From NCBI GenBank assembly GCA_937980285.1, contig CALJQI010000367.1, positions 1-8,297 of the forward strand: DNA of 8,297 bases. Reading direction: 5' to 3'. The notes beneath the pieces are model-generated. The model was not told where the DNA came from. It did no database searches and saw only the letters and a list, made by a program, of their open reading frames with translations. Made by a program: the position numbers and the translations under genes. This DNA is from an uncultured Gammaproteobacteria bacterium (lineage in GTDB: Bacteria > Pseudomonadota > Gammaproteobacteria > GCA-001735895). Below are positions 1-8,271 of this stretch, in pieces; positions within the stretch are counted from its first letter, which is position 1, and each line of letters opens with the position of its first letter.

Positions 1-2150
1 TGACGGCGACGCCGCCCTATGATTCCGAAGATCACGAATGGAACCGATACGAAGCCCTGTGCGGCCCGATCGACGAAGAGATCTCGGTACCCGAGCTGGT
101 CAAAGCTGGCACGCTTTGCCCCCACCAGGACTATATCTGGGCAGTTGACGTCAGCAGCTCCGAGCGCAAAAAAATTCACGAGTACGACGACCGGGTATCG
201 CGCCTTTGCAGCACGCTGATCGAGTCGGCGGAATTCGAGGATATCGTCCGCTCGCACCCCTGGTTGTCTGAAGATCAGCACCAGAAGGAGATACTGAAAG
301 AACCCCAGGTCGCGATCGCGATACTGTCCTACCTGAAGCAAAAACAGCTCGACATATCGCCTGCCCTGCTGCGCACGATGGATTTGACGCGTCCCGACAT
401 TCCCGAACTCGGGCGGCACTGGTGGCAGAAATTGATTTCGGCCGTTTTATTCTCGAAAACATTCAACCACAGCGAAGCGCACCAGAAGTCGGTCGATCAG
501 CTGAAAAAGCAGCTGCGTGCCAGCGAGTTGTTGCACAAGCGCGAACTATCGGTGGAAAAATCGCGCAGGCTGGGCAGATCCCTGTCGCTGAGTTCGTCCA
601 AGGTAGAGGCTTGCGTCAATCTGCACAGGCTCGAGTTCAAGCGCCGCGGCGAAGCCTTGCGCCAGGTTGTTCTGACCGATTACATCAGGGACGAAGCGCT
701 GGTTACCGGTCTCGATACCGGTGAAATCAATCTCGGCGCCTGGCCGATCTTCCGCGAACTGACCTCGACATCGCCAATAGCCGGCCAGATTGGAATGCTG
801 AGCGGCAGGCTGAGTATTATCCATCGGGATTTGCTGGACGAATTGCTGTCGCTGGTTGCGGCCGGGAAATTCGACACCGAGCCAATGGATGCGCAAGGAC
901 AGTTTCATAAACTCTCGGGGCCGTTAAACCAGCTAACCGCAGCGTTCACCGAACTGCTCTCCAGGGGCAGGATCAAAACGCTGGTCGGCACCCGCTCGCT
1001 GCTCGGCGAGGGCTGGGATGCACCGGCGATCAATTCGCTGGTTCTGGCGAGCTCCGTAGGATCGTTCATGTTAACCAACCAGATGCGCGGGCGCGCTATC
1101 AGGATCGATAAAAACAACCCGCAGAAGGTCAGCTCCATCTGGCACCTGGTCGCCATCGACCGATTATCGCCCCTGTCCGGGTGGAGTGATTTCCATGAAT
1201 TGAGACAACGCTTCGAAACCTTTGTTGGCCTGTCGGAAAAAAATCTCAGCATCGAAAGCGGTTTCGATCGGATTCACGCCACGGCGTTTACAACCCTGCC
1301 GCGGATTCATCCCGGATCACCGATCAGGGCCAACAACTGGCAAATGATGCGGCGATTCCGAAAAATTGACCGGCTGGCGGAGCGATGGCGGCAAGCCTTG
1401 ACCATAGATGCTTCGGCCAGGGTGGTCCCTTCTCTGAAAACAGCCCCCGTGCCCGGTTTACGCGCACATCATATAAAGAACACGCTGAAATATCTGCTGC
1501 TCAACATCGCCGGCGCAGTTGTCATCGGGATCTGCTACTCGTTGGGATCGAAGCCGGAGTCCATGACCGAGGTACTGATCCTGATCTCGGTCGGAATAGT
1601 CGGCGCCCTGCTCTACAAGTTACCCAAAACCATCGCCGCGGTTCGAATCCTGTTGAAGCATTTGCCGGTGGCGGGTTCGATAAAACAAATCGGGGTCGCG
1701 TTGACCAACGCGCTGTGTCAGGCGGGCATAATCGAGACATCTTTTCGTCGACTGAAGGTCAACGTCCAGCAGGATACCGACGGTAGTTTTTATGTCGCGC
1801 TTTCCGGCTGCAGTTTTTACGAATCGTCACTTTTCGCCGACGCGATGGCAGAAATGCTGGCACCCATCGATAGCCCGCGTTACCTGGTGGTGCGCGCGGG
1901 GGAAATGTTCGGCTTGCCGCGCGACGATTATCACGCGGTGCCGATGAAGCTGGGGGCGAAAAAGGAACTGGCGCAAATGTTCTATCAATCCTGGAGCCGC
2001 TATGTCGGCCCGTCGGAATTGATCTATACCCGCTCGCCGGAAGGAAGAAAACAACTGGTCAAAGCCCGATCGAAGGCCTTTTCCGCCACCTTTGCCCGCC
2101 AGGTCAAACGCCAGGACAGGTGGCAAGCCAGCAAATGGAAAATTTTCTGA
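1..2150 (+). CDS. SF2 DEAD/DEAH-type helicase, C-terminal part, with two membrane helices (5'-truncated)
   Basis: The frame is open from the left edge (first whole codon at 3) to the TGA at 2148-2150, giving ~715 residues. The window opens inside helicase motif III (TATPP, preceded by a codon ending in TG, fitting Leu), so Walker A and DEAH motifs lie upstream. A TTG at 264 is in frame, but the homologous-looking sequence before it makes it an internal codon. A basic helical segment (~450-650) precedes the first strand of the second RecA domain (VVLTDYIRDE, ~666-695). Motif V (GEGWDAP, 1005-1025) and motif VI (QMRGRAIRI, 1080-1106) follow, so the second RecA domain looks intact. Two hydrophobic stretches (~1485-1545 and ~1563-1620), separated by a short loop, look like a membrane hairpin. 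The last ~170 residues are a soluble domain I do not recognise. Known of the family: ATP-driven nucleic-acid translocases. Substrate and role here are unknown. It converges on the dehydrogenase gene with 28 bp between. Confidence 0.5.
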   Translation, partial: TATPPYDSEDHEWNRYEALCGPIDEEISVPELVKAGTLCPHQDYIWAVDVSSSERKKIHEYDDRVSRLCSTLIESAEFEDIVRSHPWLSEDQHQKEILKEPQVAIAILSYLKQKQLDISPALLRTMDLTRPDIPELGRHWWQKLISAVLFSKTFNHSEAHQKSVDQLKKQLRASELLHKRELSVEKSRRLGRSLSLSSSKVEACVNLHRLEFKRRGEALRQVVLTDYIRDEALVTGLDTGEINLGAWPIFRELTSTSPIAGQIGMLSGRLSIIHRDLLDELLSLVAAGKFDTEPMDAQGQFHKLSGPLNQLTAAFTELLSRGRIKTLVGTRSLLGEGWDAPAINSLVLASSVGSFMLTNQMRGRAIRIDKNNPQKVSSIWHLVAIDRLSPLSGWSDFHELRQRFETFVGLSEKNLSIESGFDRIHATAFTTLPRIHPGSPIRANNWQMMRRFRKIDRLAERWRQALTIDASARVVPSLKTAPVPGLRAHHIKNTLKYLLLNIAGAVVIGICYSLGSKPESMTEVLILISVGIVGALLYKLPKTIAAVRILLKHLPVAGSIKQIGVALTNALCQAGIIETSFRRLKVNVQQDTDGSFYVALSGCSFYESSLFADAMAEMLAPIDSPRYLVVRAGEMFGLPRDDYHAVPMKLGAKKELAQMFYQSWSRYVGPSELIYTRSPEGRKQLVKARSKAFSATFARQVKRQDRWQASKWKIF

Positions 2151-2178
2151 ACCGGTAGCAATCCCGCCGGATTATGGA

Positions 2179-3246
<1,068 letters not shown>

Positions 3247-3253
3247 TGCATTG

Positions 3254-3257
3254 CCTT
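3254..3257 (-). promoter_or_regulatory. Ribosome binding site of the dehydrogenase gene
   Basis: AAGG on the minus strand, 7 nt before the ATG at 3246. A second ATG at 3251 is out of frame, so this site and the conserved N-terminus (MASSNYRIAVIPGDGIG) decide the start. Confidence 0.5.
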
Positions 3258-3284
3258 ATTCGTCATGCCGATTCGTCGTAGCTC

Positions 3285-3296
3285 CGCGAATTCGCG
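3285..3296. repeat. Perfect 12-bp palindrome upstream of the dehydrogenase gene
   Basis: CGCGAATTCGCG is its own reverse complement and centres about 45 bp upstream of the dehydrogenase start codon. A direct repeat of ATTCGTC (3258-3264 and 3271-3277) lies next to it. It could be a protein-binding site in the dehydrogenase leader or a remnant of a repeat. No function can be assigned from the sequence. Confidence 0.5.
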
Positions 3297-3331
3297 CATC
3301 ATGTAGTTTAAAAGATTACAGATAGTATGAG

Positions 3332-3351
3332 ATTCCCGCTTGCGCGGGAAT
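3332..3351. repeat. REP-like hairpin between livF and the dehydrogenase gene
   Basis: An 8-bp perfect stem, ATTCCCGC / GCGGGAAT, encloses a 4-nt loop (TTGC). Sequences of this type (GTCATTCCCGCG...GGGAATC) recur between genes in many proteobacteria as short palindromic repeats. There is no T-run after the stem on either strand, so it is not a standard intrinsic terminator. It may still slow polymerase or protect the 3' end of the transporter mRNA. Only one copy lies in this window, so 'repeat' rests on resemblance. Confidence 0.5.
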
Positions 3352-3377
3352 GACTTTGAACAACTAAATCCGGATTG

Positions 3378-4253
3378 TTAACCGCCGAGGAAGAGTTCGC
3401 CGACCTTGGGATTCTTCAGCAAATCGTCGCCCTTGCCGGCGATCGCGAGTTCGCCCGAGACCAGCACGTAACCGATATCGGCAAACTCGAGACCTTTCTT
3501 GGCGTTTTGTTCGACCATGATAATGGTCTTGCCTTCGTGGTTTTGCAGGTCGTCGAGAATATCGAACACCATGTCGATGAACCTGGGTTCGAGACCTATC
3601 GACGGCTCGTCCACCAGCAGAATCTCGGGATTCATGACCAGCGCACGCGAAATCTCCAGCAGGCGGCGTTCACCACCCGACAGTACCCCGGCCTTGTGCT
3701 TGCGCCGGGCGGCCAGCCTGGAATACTTGTCGAAAACCTGTTCAGCGGCAACTTTTGCTTCCTGCGGCTTGTCCTTGAGGAATCCCCCCATCCACAGGTT
3801 CTCTTCCACCGTCATGGCCGGGAATATCGACTTGTCCTGCAGGATATATGCAATGCCGGCTTTGGCGAGTTTTTGATTCGGTGTCATGCGAGTAACGTCC
3901 ACCTTGTCGCTGCCGCTGCCGATCTCAATGGTTCCGGAGAAAATCCGGTTGAAGCCGAATATCGCATGCAGAATGGTAGATTTACCGGCGCCGTTGGGAC
4001 CGATCAGGCACAGCGACTGTCCCTTGCCTACGCGCAGCTCCAGATTATGCAGAATTTCCATCTGGCCGTAACCTGCAACCAGGTTCCTGATCGACACGAA
4101 CGACTCGTCTCCAGCGAGTTCGTCGAGCTGCTCGATAGTAATATCTTCGGCGATGGCCGCGGCCTGGCGCGTAACTTCGTCGACCGATATGACCGCGTCG
4201 ACACCGCCACCGTGATAACCGCTGGCTTTTTTCCTATCGTCTTCTTCGCTCAT
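3378..4253 (-). CDS. livF: HAAT-family ABC transporter ATP-binding protein, LivF type, with N-terminal extension
   Basis: A 291-residue ATPase subunit of the importer, acting on the cytoplasmic face of the membrane. Visible motifs: Walker A GPNGAGKST (85-93), Q-loop Gln139, signature LSGGE (191-195), Walker B ILLVDEP (211-217), and VEQN (247-250) in place of the switch histidine, as is usual for LivF. The C-terminus ELFLGG is also typical. LivF is normally about 235 residues. Here ~50 extra residues, rich in Asp and Glu, precede the ABC domain, which begins near FVSIRNL (52-58). The ATG directly follows the livG stop (TAG-ATG), with a GGGGG ribosome site 8 nt upstream, so the two are probably translationally coupled and the long start is favoured. 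An in-frame GTG at residue 53 is the alternative start and would give a normal-sized protein. The substrate is not defined by this subunit. Confidence 0.5.
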   Translation of the reverse strand: MSEEDDRKKASGYHGGGVDAVISVDEVTRQAAAIAEDITIEQLDELAGDESFVSIRNLVAGYGQMEILHNLELRVGKGQSLCLIGPNGAGKSTILHAIFGFNRIFSGTIEIGSGSDKVDVTRMTPNQKLAKAGIAYILQDKSIFPAMTVEENLWMGGFLKDKPQEAKVAAEQVFDKYSRLAARRKHKAGVLSGGERRLLEISRALVMNPEILLVDEPSIGLEPRFIDMVFDILDDLQNHEGKTIIMVEQNAKKGLEFADIGYVLVSGELAIAGKGDDLLKNPKVGELFLGG

Positions 4254-4997
4254 CTAATGCGCCCCCAGATAAGCATCGATGACGCGCTGATCATTTTGAA
4301 TCTCTTCCGGAGAGCCGTGCGCAAGCATCTCGCCGTGGGCTAGGCAATAAATCGACTCGGCCATGTTCATGATCACGCGCATGTTATGTTCGATGACGAA
4401 CAGGGTAATGCCAAACTCGCTATTGGCGCGTTTGAGCCGATCGATCAGGCCGTTGATCAGCGTCGGATTGATACCTGCGGTGGGTTCATCCAGCAACAAA
4501 CAGGTCGGCTCATTCATCAGCGCCATCGCAAATTCGAGCAACTTTTGCTGACCGAATGACAGGTCGCCGCTTTTCAACATGCGTTTTTCGTAGAGCCCGA
4601 CAAATTCAAGCAAATGGTCGGCACGTTCGTAATCTTCCCGGGTGAATGTTTTCAGCGCATCCCAGATTTTCATCTTGCGATGCGGTAGCGAGATCAGCAT
4701 GTTTTCGACCCCGTTCATCGCACCGTAGATACGGGTCTGCTGGAAGGTACGCAGCAATCCTCGCCTGGCGATCTGTTGCACCGGAAAGGTCGATATTTCC
4801 TCGCCTTCGAACTTGATCGAGCCGGAATCGATCGGGTGATAGCCAACGATCGAATTGAACAGGGTGGTTTTTCCCGAGCCATTGGGGCCGATCAAACCGG
4901 TAATGGCTCCGCTGCTGACCGACAGGGATACGCCCTGGTTTGCAACGACGCCACCAAAAGATTTGGATACATCCTGTACTTCGATAATCGCGGTCAT
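4254..4997 (-). CDS. livG: HAAT-family ABC transporter ATP-binding protein, LivG type
   Basis: A 247-residue ATPase subunit, near the usual ~255 for LivG, that pairs with LivF to drive import. Motifs in order: Walker A GPNGSGKTT (37-45), Q-loop (Gln86-Gln87), signature LSFGQ (146-150), Walker B CLLLDEP (166-172) and switch His204 (IEHNM). The TAGINP run after Walker B and the C-terminal AYLGAH are typical of this branch. The ATG overlaps the livM stop by 4 bp (ATGA, 4994-4997), and a good ribosome site, GGGAGAG (5003-5009), lies 5 nt upstream inside livM. Its stop abuts the livF start. All catalytic motifs are intact. The subunit type is secure; the transported substrate is not. Confidence 0.5.
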   Translation of the reverse strand: MTAIIEVQDVSKSFGGVVANQGVSLSVSSGAITGLIGPNGSGKTTLFNSIVGYHPIDSGSIKFEGEEISTFPVQQIARRGLLRTFQQTRIYGAMNGVENMLISLPHRKMKIWDALKTFTREDYERADHLLEFVGLYEKRMLKSGDLSFGQQKLLEFAMALMNEPTCLLLDEPTAGINPTLINGLIDRLKRANSEFGITLFVIEHNMRVIMNMAESIYCLAHGEMLAHGSPEEIQNDQRVIDAYLGAH

Positions 4998-6037
4998 TCG
5001 GTCTCTCCCGCAATCTTCTTCTCAACCTTGATACCGAACCATTCGGGACGCTTATGTTCCAACCAGCCCATCACGCCATCCTGAAAATAAACCACGGTGA
5101 CGACGATCAGCGCGCCGAGCGCAACCCACTGCCAGCCCAGCAGGTAATTCCAGGTGATTTCCTTGAACAGGTGAAACAACACCGCACCGACGACCGGGCC
5201 CCACAGGGTTCCCTTGCCGCCAAGCAATACACACACGACCATAAAAATACCGAGGTTGATAGTCTGGTAGGCGGATTCGAGTGGCTCGAAGTGGATTAAC
5301 TGAAATGCCGAGACACCGCCCGCCATGCCGACGAAAAACGCGGCCATCGCCCAGGTGTAAAGCTTGTAGCGCAAGGTATGGATTCCCATCGCGTCGGCTT
5401 TTTCCTCGTCGTCCCGGATCGCGTTGATCGCGGCACCGAAGCGAGTACCATAAAGCCACTTGACGAATACGAAAACGCTGACGCCGATAGCGGCAAACAG
5501 AAAGTAAAAGAATACCTTGCCGGTATCGAGATCACCCGGGTATACCGGCAGCGCGATACCCTGACCGCCGCCGACCCAGTCCCAGTTGGACACCAGTTCA
5601 CCTGCGGCGATCGCAACGCCGAGGGTGCCAATCGCGAAATAGGGTCCTCGCAGGCCAAAGGTCAGGTAGCCGATAATGACCGCGGTGAGGGAGCAGAACA
5701 ACCCGGCGCCGAGCACGCCAAGCGCCATACCGCCGAAATACTCGAGATCGGTAAACTTGTAGATACCGCCACCCGCCGCATTGGTGTAATCACCCACGTC
5801 ATACACCAGGCCGATAGCGATCAGGGCAGCGACATACATGCCGGTACCGTAAAAGAATATGTTACCGAGCGAGTTGTAACCCATCTGCCCACCGGTCATA
5901 TCCCAGGTCAGGGCGACGATGATCATCAACCAAAGGGTCGCCAGTTGAGTGCCAAAGTTCGGGAACACAAACGGGGAAACAAAGGTAAAGGCCAGGATCA
6001 GCGCGTACAGAATAGTTTTATTTTTTGCCATATTCAT
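4994..6037 (-). CDS. livM: HAAT-family ABC transporter permease, LivM type
   Basis: A 347-residue polytopic inner-membrane protein, one of the two halves of the translocation path. It has about eight to ten hydrophobic segments, for example residues ~8-25, 31-46, 60-79, 104-124, 176-194, 227-247, 262-274 and 305-317. GLRGPYFAIGTLG (128-140) is a LivM hallmark. The cytoplasmic coupling loop facing the ATPases is FGAAINAIRDDEEKADAMGI (200-219). A Gly/Asp/Tyr-rich periplasmic-looking stretch (80-100) separates two early helices. Two in-frame ATGs (6037 and 6031) compete; 6037 is annotated, and the upstream ribosome site is weak. It starts 5 bp after livH ends and overlaps livG by 4 bp. The charged C-terminal tail (328-347) is probably cytoplasmic. 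Confidence 0.5.
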   Translation of the reverse strand: MNMAKNKTILYALILAFTFVSPFVFPNFGTQLATLWLMIIVALTWDMTGGQMGYNSLGNIFFYGTGMYVAALIAIGLVYDVGDYTNAAGGGIYKFTDLEYFGGMALGVLGAGLFCSLTAVIIGYLTFGLRGPYFAIGTLGVAIAAGELVSNWDWVGGGQGIALPVYPGDLDTGKVFFYFLFAAIGVSVFVFVKWLYGTRFGAAINAIRDDEEKADAMGIHTLRYKLYTWAMAAFFVGMAGGVSAFQLIHFEPLESAYQTINLGIFMVVCVLLGGKGTLWGPVVGAVLFHLFKEITWNYLLGWQWVALGALIVVTVVYFQDGVMGWLEHKRPEWFGIKVEKKIAGETE

Positions 6038-6042
6038 CGCAG

Positions 6043-6954
6043 CTACTTCAATACCTGTCGGTTACGCCGTTGCTGAATCAGACGATACAACAACACCAGC
6101 AACAGCAGCATGACCGCGATGGCCTGCTGATAGCCGATGCCGAAGATGTGCGAACCATACTGTTCCAGCGCGCCGATCCCCAGGCCCGCGGCGATAACGC
6201 CGGGCAGATTGCCGAGACCGGCCGCGGTGACGATAACAAATGCACGAATCGAGTAGGCGATACCGTAAAACGGCTGGATCACCCAGACCATGACGATGAT
6301 CGCCCCGGCGGCACCACAAATCGCCGAATTCAGTGAAAAGGTGAAAGCGTATACCTTTTCGGTATCGATACCCATCACTCGCGCCGCGCGGGCATCCTGC
6401 GCCGTGGCCCGGATCGCCTGCCCCATGCGACTCGACTTCATGAAAATAATAACCCCCGCAGCTAATGCTGAGGCCATCAGTACGCCGATGAGTTTGGCTA
6501 TCGGCACGTCGATAAAACCGTCAAAGAAATAAAGTACGTCGTAGTCGAGATCGACACTCTGGGTATCGGAGCCAAACATCAGGTTCATGATTTGCGCCAT
6601 CATGATGGCGAGCCCGAAAGTCGCCAGCAAGGAGGTAAACAGGTCACGCTCGATGACGCGCGAAATGACCAGCTTGTAGATGACCCAGCCGATCCCCCAC
6701 ATGAAAACGAAGGCGACCGGCACGCCGAGCAAGGCCGGAAAACCATGCCCGACTAGCCACCATGATACGTATCCGCCGGCGATGACGAAATCGCCCTGGG
6801 CCAGGTTCTTGACGTTCATCACGCCCCAGACCAGCGCCAGGCCGTAAGCGGCCAGCGCAAACAGTGCCCCAACCATTATCCCGTCGAGGACAATCTTCAG
6901 ATTAACGACCGGGAATTCGAACAGTAACCCGATGTTACCGAGGATTTGATCCAT
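6043..6954 (-). CDS. livH: HAAT-family ABC transporter permease, LivH type
   Basis: A 303-residue polytopic inner-membrane permease, normal length for LivH. GIMVGALFALAAYGLALVWGVMNVKNLAQGDF (25-56) is the characteristic N-terminal LivH segment: a membrane helix followed by the conserved VxNxAxGDF loop. The coupling loop with the ATPases is GQAIRATAQDARAARVMGID (178-197). The C-terminal helices (~232-265 and 277-290) end in a basic tail (RLIQQRRNRQ), predicted cytoplasmic. It follows the binding-protein gene after a 64-bp gap with a hairpin and precedes livM by 5 bp. The ATG at 6954 has only a weak ribosome site (GGGTAA), consistent with lower translation than the binding protein. The family and fold are clear; the substrate is not. 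Confidence 0.5.
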   Translation of the reverse strand: MDQILGNIGLLFEFPVVNLKIVLDGIMVGALFALAAYGLALVWGVMNVKNLAQGDFVIAGGYVSWWLVGHGFPALLGVPVAFVFMWGIGWVIYKLVISRVIERDLFTSLLATFGLAIMMAQIMNLMFGSDTQSVDLDYDVLYFFDGFIDVPIAKLIGVLMASALAAGVIIFMKSSRMGQAIRATAQDARAARVMGIDTEKVYAFTFSLNSAICGAAGAIIVMVWVIQPFYGIAYSIRAFVIVTAAGLGNLPGVIAAGLGIGALEQYGSHIFGIGYQQAIAVMLLLLVLLYRLIQQRRNRQVLK

Positions 6955-6970
6955 ATTTATTACCCGAAAA

Positions 6971-7004
6971 CTAAAGGAAAACAGGGCGCCGGCGGCGCCC
7001 TGTT
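6971..7004 (-). terminator. Hairpin with T-rich tail between the binding-protein gene and livH (attenuator-like)
   Basis: On the minus strand an 11-bp perfect stem, AACAGGGCGCC / GGCGCCCTGTT (6980-6990 with 6994-7004), has a 3-nt loop and is followed by TTCCTTTAG. It starts 15 bp after the stop codon of the substrate-binding protein gene. A GC-rich stem followed by a T-rich tract fits an intrinsic terminator that is partly read through. Because the tail is interrupted by CC, termination is probably incomplete, and the stem may also protect the upstream mRNA. Such an element would raise binding-protein output over the permease and ATPase genes. Confidence 0.5.
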
Positions 7005-7018
7005 ATCGGTCTGGACTC

Positions 7019-8248
7019 TTACTTACGTGGCCAGTTCAGCTTGTGCGAAGCAAAAGCCGAGGGAGCCACCACGTTGTACTCACCATTCTGGATCTGGCGC
7101 AACACCATCGGCTTGGCGATGTTGTTGCCTGCATCGGAAAACTTGATACCGCCGTAGAAGGTCATCAGGTCGGTTGCGGAAATCGCATCGCGAACCTTTT
7201 CCTTATCGAGTGAACCAGCACGCTCAAACGCATCCTTGAAAACGTAGACAGCGGCGGTTGCCTGCGCGGTCTGATATGGGACTTTCTTATCCTTGTACTC
7301 GGGAAAGGCTTTCTTGAAATTCACTTCATACTCAGCCGCGCTGCCGAACAGGGGATCCTTATACGCCAGGGTTTCCGCCCACTGGGTTGAACACAGAATA
7401 TCGTTGGCGGCGGCCCCGAACTTGCCGGTTACATCAGCCGCTTCACAGTGAGTCAGTGCAATCATCGGAACCTTGATGTTTTGCTCCTCCATTTGGCGCA
7501 CCGCGGTGGCGGCGCCCTTGGAGTGACCACTGACGATCAGCAGGTCAGGCTTGAGCAGCTTGACCTTGGTCAGGATGGCGCTCATGTCGGACAGGTCACG
7601 CGGCAGTTTTTCGTCGATTACAACCTTCATGTTGTACTTGGCCGCATCCTCGGAAACGCCGGCACGGATGTCGAGCGAGAAAGGATCATTTTCGACAGCG
7701 ATAGCGACCTTGACCGAAGAAGGTTTTTTACCCGATTTTTCAGCCATTTCAGCCGCCAGAGTGACCGCTGATGCCAGGTATTGTTCCGAAGTAGAGAGTA
7801 CCGCGAACAGGTATTTGTAGCCCTTGTTGAACAATGAGCGGGATGCACCTTCGGCTTCAACCATCGGGATCTTGTACTTTTCGGTGACTGGCGCAATCGC
7901 CTTGGTCATCCCCGAGGAATATGGCCCCAGCATGTACTGCACCTTGTCCTGGCTGATCAGGCGCTCGGCCAGCGTCGCGCCGCGGTCGCCCTTGGACTCG
8001 TCGTCGTAATAGGTCACCTTGAAGTTATAACACTTGCCGTCGATCTTGACGCCGCCGGCGTCGGCGATTGTCTTGATCGCGAACTCGTAACCGTTTTTGG
8101 CGTGAATACCGTTGGTTGCGTACTTACCGGTCAGCGAAATTGCCGAGCCGAGGTGGATTTCATCACAATGACCCGCGGCCAGGCTGGCCTGGGAAAACAG
8201 TAATGAGACGGTTGCCATCACAATAGATAGCACGGATAGTTTTTTCAT
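7019..8248 (-). CDS. Periplasmic substrate-binding protein of a HAAT/LIV-type ABC transporter (Peripl_BP_6 family)
   Basis: A 409-residue secreted protein that captures the ligand and delivers it to LivHM. It has a classic signal peptide: MKK, a hydrophobic core to ~18, and cleavage near SLA-A (24-25). There is no lipobox, so it should be soluble in the periplasm. The mature protein starts with the fold's first strand, IHLGSAISLTGKYA (31-44). PYSSG (109-113) and AEGAS (132-136) align by eye with the ligand-pocket segments of E. coli LivJ/LivK (CSSST and GAT). Glu269 (HCEA) aligns with the LivJ Glu that binds the amino-acid ammonium, but the LivJ Tyr202 position appears to be His242. Four cysteines in the mature chain (28, 73, 268, 286) could form two disulfides. 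The ATG at 8248 has a strong ribosome site. It is the first transporter gene and is separated from livH by a terminator-like hairpin. The ligand is unassigned, so no liv symbol is given. Confidence 0.5.
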   Translation of the reverse strand: MKKLSVLSIVMATVSLLFSQASLAAGHCDEIHLGSAISLTGKYATNGIHAKNGYEFAIKTIADAGGVKIDGKCYNFKVTYYDDESKGDRGATLAERLISQDKVQYMLGPYSSGMTKAIAPVTEKYKIPMVEAEGASRSLFNKGYKYLFAVLSTSEQYLASAVTLAAEMAEKSGKKPSSVKVAIAVENDPFSLDIRAGVSEDAAKYNMKVVIDEKLPRDLSDMSAILTKVKLLKPDLLIVSGHSKGAATAVRQMEEQNIKVPMIALTHCEAADVTGKFGAAANDILCSTQWAETLAYKDPLFGSAAEYEVNFKKAFPEYKDKKVPYQTAQATAAVYVFKDAFERAGSLDKEKVRDAISATDLMTFYGGIKFSDAGNNIAKPMVLRQIQNGEYNVVAPSAFASHKLNWPRK

Positions 8249-8252
8249 TTCG

Positions 8253-8259
8253 CTCCTCC
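8253..8259 (-). promoter_or_regulatory. Strong ribosome binding site of the substrate-binding protein gene
   Basis: GGAGGAG on the minus strand, with a 4-6 nt spacer to the ATG at 8248. It is the best ribosome site in the window and clearly stronger than that of livH, which fits high production of the binding protein. Confidence 0.5.
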
Positions 8260-8271
8260 GATTGTCGAGCT

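Noticed and set aside
264..266. TTG as the start codon of the helicase gene
   Set aside because: The same frame is open to the left edge and encodes helicase motif III and following conserved-looking sequence, so the gene begins outside the window.
2151..2178. Possible bidirectional terminator between the convergent helicase and dehydrogenase genes (AATCC/GGATT, 2160-2173)
   Set aside because: The stem is only 5 bp and there is no T-run on either strand; this is too weak to call.
3669..3683. LivF signature LSGGE instead of LSGGQ as a possible defect
   Set aside because: E. coli LivF also has SGGE at this place, so it is normal for the subunit.
3375..4343. A 322-codon open frame on the + strand opposite livF
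   Set aside because: It lies antisense to livF, which has all the ABC motifs. The antisense translation has no recognisable domain, and long antisense frames are expected in GC-rich genes.
5378..6076. A 232-codon open frame on the + strand opposite livM
   Set aside because: It is the charged, low-complexity complement of a hydrophobic permease gene, with no supporting motif.
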